This document shows, piece after piece, positions 58,745 to 64,000 of a stretch of DNA of 64,000 bases (its first letter is position 1; every line of letters starts with the position of its first letter). The position numbers and the translations under genes were made by a program. The notes beneath the pieces are model-generated. The model was not told the origin of the DNA and searched no databases. It saw only the letters and a program-made list of their open reading frames with translations. Source of the stretch: Amycolatopsis jiangsuensis (GTDB lineage: Bacteria > Actinomycetota > Actinomycetes > Mycobacteriales > Pseudonocardiaceae); NCBI RefSeq assembly GCF_014204865.1, contig NZ_JACHMG010000001.1, positions 3,312,501 through 3,376,500 of the forward strand. The letters are read 5' to 3'.

Positions 58745-60250
58745 TCAAGAACCGACGCGCTCGATGATCAGCTCGCGCACGCGCTTGGCGTCGGCCTGCC
58801 CCTTCGTCGCCTTCATGACCGCGCCGACGATCGCGCCCGCCGCGGCGACCTTGCCGCCGCGGATCTTCTCGGCGATGTCCGGCTGCGCGGCCAGAGCCTC
58901 GTCGACGGCGGACAGCAGCGCCGAATCGTCGGAAACGACCTTCAGCCCGCGCTTCTCCACAACCTCGCGCGGCGAACCCTCACCGGCCAGGACGCCTTGG
59001 ACGACCTCCTTGGCCAGCTTGTTGGTCAGCTCGCCGGAGGAAACGAGCGCGATCACCTCGGCCACCTGCGCCGGCGTGATCGGCAGCTCGGCGAGCTCGA
59101 CCTCGCGCGAGTTCGCCTCCTGCGCCAGCGTGTTCACCCACCAGCCCCGGGCCTCGTCCGGAGTCGTCCCGGCCTCGACCGTGGCCGCGACCAGGTCGAC
59201 GGCGCCGACGTTCAGCAGGTCACGCAACGCCTCGTCGGAAAGCTCCCACTCGCCCTGGATCCGCTTCCGCCGTTCCCACGGCATCTCCGGCAGGGTTGCG
59301 CGCAGCTGCTCGACCCACTCCCGCGAAGGCGCGATCGGAGCGAGGTCCGGCTCGGGGAAGTATCGGTAGTCCTCCGCGGTTTCCTTGGCCCGTCCCGACG
59401 ACGTGGTCCCGTCTGCCTCCTGGAAGTGCCGCGTCTCTTGGCGGATCGAACCACCGTCGGCGAGCACCGCAGCCTGACGCGTCATCTCGTAGCGCACCGC
59501 ACGCTCGACGCTGCGCAGCGAGTTCACGTTCTTCGTTTCGGTACGCGTACCGAATTCCTCGGTGTCCTTGGCCATCAGCGACACGTTCGCGTCACAACGC
59601 ATGGAGCCCTGGTCCATCCGGACATCGGACACGCCGATCGCGCGCAGCAGGTCGCGCAACGCCGTCACGTACGCACGCGCCACCTCCGGCGCCCGCGCAC
59701 CGGTGCCGGTGATCGGCTTGGTTACGATCTCGATGAGCGGAACGCCGGCGCGGTTGTAGTCGAGGAGCGAATGCTCGGCGCCGTGGATCCGGCCGGTCGC
59801 GCCGCCGACGTGCAGCGACTTGCCGGTGTCCTCCTCCATGTGCGCGCGCTCGATCTCGACGCGCACGACCTCCCCGTCGTCGAGCGTGACGTCGAGGTAG
59901 CCGTCGAAAGCGATCGGCTCGTCGTACTGGGAGGTCTGGAAGTTCTTCGGCATGTCCGGGTAGAAGTAGTTCTTCCGGGCGAACCGGCACCACTCGGCGA
60001 TGTCACAGTTCAGCGCGAGCCCGATGCGGATCGCGCCTTCCACGGCCTTGCCGTTCAGCACCGGCAGCGAGCCCGGCAGTCCGAGGCAGGTCGGGCACGT
60101 CTTCGTGTTCGGCTCGCCGCCGAACTCGTTGGCGCAACCGCAGAACATCTTCGTCTTCGTGTTGAGCTCCACGTGGACCTCGAGCCCGAGGACGGGGTCG
60201 AACCGCTCGACGACCTCGGCGTAGTCCATCAACTCGGCCACGGCAGTCAC
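58745..60250 (-). CDS. gatB: Asp-tRNA(Asn)/Glu-tRNA(Gln) amidotransferase subunit B
   Basis: A 501-residue subunit that phosphorylates Glu/Asp on mischarged tRNA for amidation. [61 protein letters not shown] and [11 protein letters not shown] are conserved, and the C-terminal YqeY-like tail ([21 protein letters not shown]) is complete. GTG 60250 follows GGGAGGAAC and overlaps the gatA stop (GTGA). A gatA-gatB junction without the pfkA gene differs from M. tuberculosis, as I recall. Confidence 0.96.
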   Translation of the reverse strand: MTAVAELMDYAEVVERFDPVLGLEVHVELNTKTKMFCGCANEFGGEPNTKTCPTCLGLPGSLPVLNGKAVEGAIRIGLALNCDIAEWCRFARKNYFYPDMPKNFQTSQYDEPIAFDGYLDVTLDDGEVVRVEIERAHMEEDTGKSLHVGGATGRIHGAEHSLLDYNRAGVPLIEIVTKPITGTGARAPEVARAYVTALRDLLRAIGVSDVRMDQGSMRCDANVSLMAKDTEEFGTRTETKNVNSLRSVERAVRYEMTRQAAVLADGGSIRQETRHFQEADGTTSSGRAKETAEDYRYFPEPDLAPIAPSREWVEQLRATLPEMPWERRKRIQGEWELSDEALRDLLNVGAVDLVAATVEAGTTPDEARGWWVNTLAQEANSREVELAELPITPAQVAEVIALVSSGELTNKLAKEVVQGVLAGEGSPREVVEKRGLKVVSDDSALLSAVDEALAAQPDIAEKIRGGKVAAAGAIVGAVMKATKGQADAKRVRELIIERVGS

Positions 60251-61764
60251 TTCGTTCCTCCCAGTTCCGGAACCCGGTGCACGAGCGAACCGCCGGCAGC
60301 GGCGTCGCGCGCGGCCTCGTACGCGGCACCGACGCGGTACAGCCGGTCGTCGGCGAGCGCGGGGGCCATGATCTGCAGGCCGACCGGAAGGCCATCTTCG
60401 TCGGACAGTCCGCTCGGCACGCTCATGGCGGCGTTGCCGGCGAGATTCGACGGGATGGTGCACAGGTCGGCGAGGTACATCGCCATCGGATCGTCCACGC
60501 GCTCCCCGATCTTGAACGCAGTGGTCGGCGTCGTCGGCGAGACGAGCACGTCGACCTTCTCGAAGGCAGCGGTGAAGTCACGCGTGATGAGCGTGCGCAC
60601 CTTCTGTGCGGAGCCGTAGTACGCGTCGTAGTAGCCGGACGAGAGCGCGTACGTGCCCAGCATGATGCGCCGCTTCACCTCGGCGCCGAAGCCCTTCTCG
60701 CGCGTGAGCGACATGACTTCTTCCGCACTGTGCGAACCGTCGTCGGCGACACGCAGGCCGTAGCGCATGGCGTCGAACCGTGCGAGATTGGACGACGCCT
60801 CACTCGGCGCGATGAGGTAGTACGCGGGGAGCGCGTACGTGAAGTGCGGACACGACACCTCGACGACTTCGGCCCCCAAAGCGCGCAGCTGCTCCACTGC
60901 CGCTTCGAAAGAGCGAAGCACACCAGGCTGGTAACCGTCGCCGCCGAACTCCTTCACGACCCCGACGCGGACGCCTTTGAGGTCCGCGTTGGCACCTTCG
61001 CGCGCCGCGGCCACGACGGGCGGCACGGGCGCGTCGATGGACGTCGAGTCCATGACGTCGTAACCGGCGATCACCTCGTGTAACAGTGCTGCGTCGAGCA
61101 CCGTACGCGCGCACGGTCCCGCTTGGTCGAGCGAAGACGAGAAGGCGACCAGACCGTAGCGGGACACACCGCCGTACGTCGGCTTCACGCCGACAGTGCC
61201 CGTGACAGAGCCCGGCTGACGAATCGAACCACCCGTGTCGGTGCCGATGGCGAGCGCGGCCTCGAACGCGGCGATGGAAGCCGACGAACCGCCACCGGAG
61301 CCACCGGGGATGCGCGCGTGATCCCACGGGTTGTGGGTGGGCCCGAACGCCGAGTTCTCCGTGGACGAGCCCATCGCGAACTCGTCCATGTTCGTCTTGC
61401 CCAGGATGACGGCGCCGGCTTCGCGCAGCTTGCGCGTCACCGTCGCGTCGTACGGCGGGATCCACCCTTCGAGCGTCCGAGAGCCGCAGGTGGTCGGCAC
61501 GCCTTCGGTGGTCAGCACGTCCTTCAGCGCCAGCGGCACGCCGGCCAGCGGCGACGCCGGCGACTCTCCCGCGGCGAGCTTCTCGTCGACCGCCTTCGCC
61601 GCGGCGAGCGCACCTTCGGTGTCGACGTGCAGGAACGCGTGCACGTGGTCGTCCACGGCGGCGATGCGGTCCAGGTGCGCCTGCGCGACCTCGACCGCCG
61701 ACACCTCGCGGGCGTGGATCTTCGCCGCCAGCTCGGCGGCGGTCAGCTTGACGAGTTCACTCAC
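60247..61764 (-). CDS. gatA: Asp-tRNA(Asn)/Glu-tRNA(Gln) amidotransferase subunit A
   Basis: A 505-residue amidase that releases ammonia from glutamine for GatB. The Ser-cisSer-Lys triad lies in [10 protein letters not shown] (Lys), [20 protein letters not shown] and [12 protein letters not shown], the amidase signature. GTG 61764 follows GGAGAAGAAC and overlaps the gatC stop (GTGA). With gatC and gatB it makes the full transamidosome enzyme, needed where GlnRS or AsnRS is absent. A tRNA-Gln gene is also present in the window. Confidence 0.96.
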   Translation of the reverse strand: MSELVKLTAAELAAKIHAREVSAVEVAQAHLDRIAAVDDHVHAFLHVDTEGALAAAKAVDEKLAAGESPASPLAGVPLALKDVLTTEGVPTTCGSRTLEGWIPPYDATVTRKLREAGAVILGKTNMDEFAMGSSTENSAFGPTHNPWDHARIPGGSGGGSSASIAAFEAALAIGTDTGGSIRQPGSVTGTVGVKPTYGGVSRYGLVAFSSSLDQAGPCARTVLDAALLHEVIAGYDVMDSTSIDAPVPPVVAAAREGANADLKGVRVGVVKEFGGDGYQPGVLRSFEAAVEQLRALGAEVVEVSCPHFTYALPAYYLIAPSEASSNLARFDAMRYGLRVADDGSHSAEEVMSLTREKGFGAEVKRRIMLGTYALSSGYYDAYYGSAQKVRTLITRDFTAAFEKVDVLVSPTTPTTAFKIGERVDDPMAMYLADLCTIPSNLAGNAAMSVPSGLSDEDGLPVGLQIMAPALADDRLYRVGAAYEAARDAAAGGSLVHRVPELGGTK

Positions 61765-62060
61765 TGTTCTTCTCCCAGGATCCGCGGCACCCGGAATCGG
61801 CCTTCCTCGGCAGCTGGCGCGCCGGACAGCGCCTGCTGCTGGCTGAAGCAGGGACGAACCTCGTCCTCGCGGAAGACGTTCGTCAGCGGCACGGCGTGCG
61901 AGGTCGGCGGGACGTCCTCCGCGGCGACCTCGCTCACCTTCGCGACCGAGTCCAGGATCTGGTCGAGCTGGCCGGCGAAAACGTCCAGCTCGTCATCGGT
62001 CACAGCCAGCCTGGCCAGCTTCGCGAGGTGCGCGACCTCGTCTCGGGAAATGTTGGGCAC
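61761..62060 (-). CDS. gatC: Asp-tRNA(Asn)/Glu-tRNA(Gln) amidotransferase subunit C
   Basis: A 99-residue subunit that clamps GatA to Gat[37 protein letters not shown] is the N-terminal helical signature, and [19 protein letters not shown] the C-terminal strand region. GTG 62060 follows GGGAG. It is the first gene of gatC-gatA-gatB and the trailing membrane gene. Confidence 0.94.
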   Translation of the reverse strand: MPNISRDEVAHLAKLARLAVTDDELDVFAGQLDQILDSVAKVSEVAAEDVPPTSHAVPLTNVFREDEVRPCFSQQQALSGAPAAEEGRFRVPRILGEEQ

Positions 62061-62278
62061 GCGGGTGACTCCCGGGGTGTGCTGTGCGGGTGCTCTCGGA
62101 AGCTGCAAGTCTATGGTGACGGCGTCGGACGGCTCGACCGGGTTGTTCGCCGGGCGCCGGGCGCAGTGTCCCGCTGGCCGGACGGCGGGACCGCGACGGG
62201 CACCCGGTCTGTCACAATCGGCGCCCGGCGAAGTCGCGTTCCACGGCAGGGCTGGAACGCCTGAGGCGAGAGGGGCGC

Positions 62279-62935
62279 GTGGTGTCGTTCCTGATCCGGG
62301 TCCAGCTTCCGGACTCCCCCGGCACCCTCGGCGCCGTGGCGACCGCGCTCGGCACGGTCGGCGCCGACATCCTCAGCGTGGACGTGGTCGAACGCAGCAG
62401 CGGCCTGGCGATCGACGACCTCGTGGTGGAGCTGCCGTCCGGCCGGCTCCCGGACGCACTGATCACCGCGGCGGAGAGCGTGGAAGGCGTCGAGGTCGAT
62501 GCGGTCCGGCCGTACGCCGGGATCCTGGACACGCATCGCGAACTCGAACTCGTCGAGGAGATCGCGGCACAGCCGAAATCGGGCCTCGACCTGCTCGCCG
62601 AGGGTGTGCCGAAGATCATCCGCGCCGGCTGGGCGGTGATCGTGGAGCACGGCGAACCGGATTCCCGGCGCCTCGCCTCGTCGAGTGCCGCCCCGGAGAG
62701 CCCGTTCACCGACCTGCCGTGGCTCCCGCTGGAACGAGCCACAGTCCTCGACGGCGAAGAGTCGTGGGTCCCGGAGACCTGGAAGGAGCTCGGCACGGAA
62801 CTCGCCGCGACGCCGCTGGGTAAACCGGGCAAGGCATTGCTGGTGGCCCGCCCGGGTGGCCCGAATTTCCGCGCCGCGGAGGTCGCCCGCCTGGCACACT
62901 TCGCCGGCATAGTCGCCGTGGTCCTGGACGGCTGA
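62279..62935 (+). CDS. ACT-domain protein
   Basis: A 218-residue protein. The N-terminal ~70 residues are an ACT domain ([36 protein letters not shown]), the fold that binds amino acids in metabolic regulators. The C-terminal half ([30 protein letters not shown]) is conserved in relatives such as Rv3013 but has no known activity. GTG 62279 and GTG 62282 are adjacent alternatives after AGAGGGG. It is divergent from gatC, as in mycobacteria. Confidence 0.85.
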   Translation: MVSFLIRVQLPDSPGTLGAVATALGTVGADILSVDVVERSSGLAIDDLVVELPSGRLPDALITAAESVEGVEVDAVRPYAGILDTHRELELVEEIAAQPKSGLDLLAEGVPKIIRAGWAVIVEHGEPDSRRLASSSAAPESPFTDLPWLPLERATVLDGEESWVPETWKELGTELAATPLGKPGKALLVARPGGPNFRAAEVARLAHFAGIVAVVLDG

Positions 62936-63147
62936 GCCGAACTGCCGGCCGGGCCGAACTGCTGACTTGGCCGCCCACCGCACGTCGCCGTCCTCCGACG
63001 ACCCCAGCCGCATGCCCGCCAACGGCCTGCCGAAGCCACCACCACCACCCCAACGGCCGGCTGAGTACTCGCCTCGGCGCGGAGAGCACTGTCCACTGAT
63101 GCGCCCCGGGTTTTGTGCAGGCTCTGATCTCAGGGAGGATGCAGAGC

Positions 63148-63464
63148 ATGCCGGCACCGAAGAAGTACAGCGACGAGCTGCGTGAGCGGGCGACGCGGAT
63201 GGCGTTGGACGCGATCGCGGCCGAGGGGCAGCGGATGGCGGTGATCCGTCGGGTCGCGGGCCAGTTGGACGTGCACCCGGAGGCCTTGCGGACGTGGGTC
63301 AAGCGCGCCGAGATCGACGCCGGCGCGGCGCCCGGTCGCACCAGCGACGATGCGGCGCGGATCGCCGAGCTGGAGCGCGAGGTGCGTGGGCTGCGGCGGG
63401 CAAACGAGATCTTGAAGACGGCTTCGGCGTTTTTCGCCGCCGCGGAGCTCGACCGCACAATCAA

Positions 63465-63468
<4 letters not shown>
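63148..63468 (+). CDS. IS3-family transposase orfA
   Basis: A 106-residue DNA-binding protein. A helix-turn-helix (MPAPKKYSDELRERATRMAL to LDVHPEALRTWVKRAEID) is followed by a leucine-zipper coiled coil (AARIAELEREVRGLRRANEIL) and the typical ending KTASAFFAAAELD. ATG 63148 follows GGGAGGA. In IS3 elements OrfA and the OrfAB fusion made by -1 frameshifting control transposition. Confidence 0.92.

Positions 63469-64000
<532 letters not shown>

Overview
The window is very GC-rich, and its genes use GTG/TTG starts, ATGA/GTGA overlaps and promoters of the form TANNNT placed 6-7 nt before the start codon. All of this points to a high-GC actinobacterium. Gene content and dispersed repeats suggest the Pseudonocardiaceae, for example an Amycolatopsis-like organism; that genus-level guess is inference. 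From memory, the gene order closely follows the Mycobacterium tuberculosis segment Rv2982c-Rv3013 (gpsA, fbiD/cofC, ppk1, mutT1, hupB, leuD, leuC, iclR, an FAH-family gene, leuB, serA, ilvC, ilvN, ilvB, cfp6, a DoxX gene, lppZ, gatB, gatA, gatC, an ACT-domain gene). This backbone is interrupted by accessory blocks and by repeat-filled intergenic regions.

Region by region: 1-3.4 kb has a truncated methyltransferase, an asparaginase, a P450 and a cysteine dioxygenase preceded by a tiny Cys-rich leader ORF. 3.5-9.9 kb has plsC-gpsA, divergent cofC, and ppk1-mutT1. PPK1 carries a ~250-residue basic extension. 10.9-15.9 kb has two HU genes with lysine/alanine-rich tails flanking leuCD and its divergent IclR regulator. 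16-21.8 kb has a cyclase relic, an ion permease with a CBS protein, and a glycine-betaine ABC importer (proVWX). 22-28 kb has an F420-type nitroreductase-family protein, a MarR regulator, a ClC chloride transporter, tRNA-Glu and tRNA-Gln, and a HAD phosphatase. 28.2-29.65 kb is a complete IS701-family element with a CTAG target duplication. 30.5-40.5 kb has an FAD monooxygenase, an FAH-family hydrolase, cimA with an isoleucine attenuator, and a cobalamin-riboswitch-controlled btuC-btuD-btuF importer whose permease gene is open through a large tandem-repeat extension. leuB ends that block. 40.7-53.3 kb has a secreted subtilase, serA, a DUF397 protein, ilvBNC with a leader-peptide attenuator, a PH-domain protein and ilvD. 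54.3-63 kb has a DoxX protein, a 2-hydroxyacid dehydrogenase, an LppZ-like lipoprotein, the gatCAB operon with a trailing membrane gene, and an ACT-domain protein. The right edge enters an IS3-family element whose orfB has an in-frame stop.

Functionally the window concentrates branched-chain amino acid synthesis (cimA, ilvBN, ilvC, ilvD, leuB, leuC, leuD). Its visible control layers are an Ile-codon attenuator (cimA), a Leu/Val-codon attenuator (ilvB) and an inverted-repeat operator between leuC and iclR. Two small leader ORFs, one B12 riboswitch and about ten predicted leaderless transcripts give an unusually readable regulatory picture.

The most unusual structures are tandem arrays whose periods are multiples of three (18, 21/42, 27 and 57 bp), found both between genes and in frame in the btuC gene, and a dispersed 17-bp palindrome close to TCGCCGCTGAGCGGCGA that sits at several gene ends.
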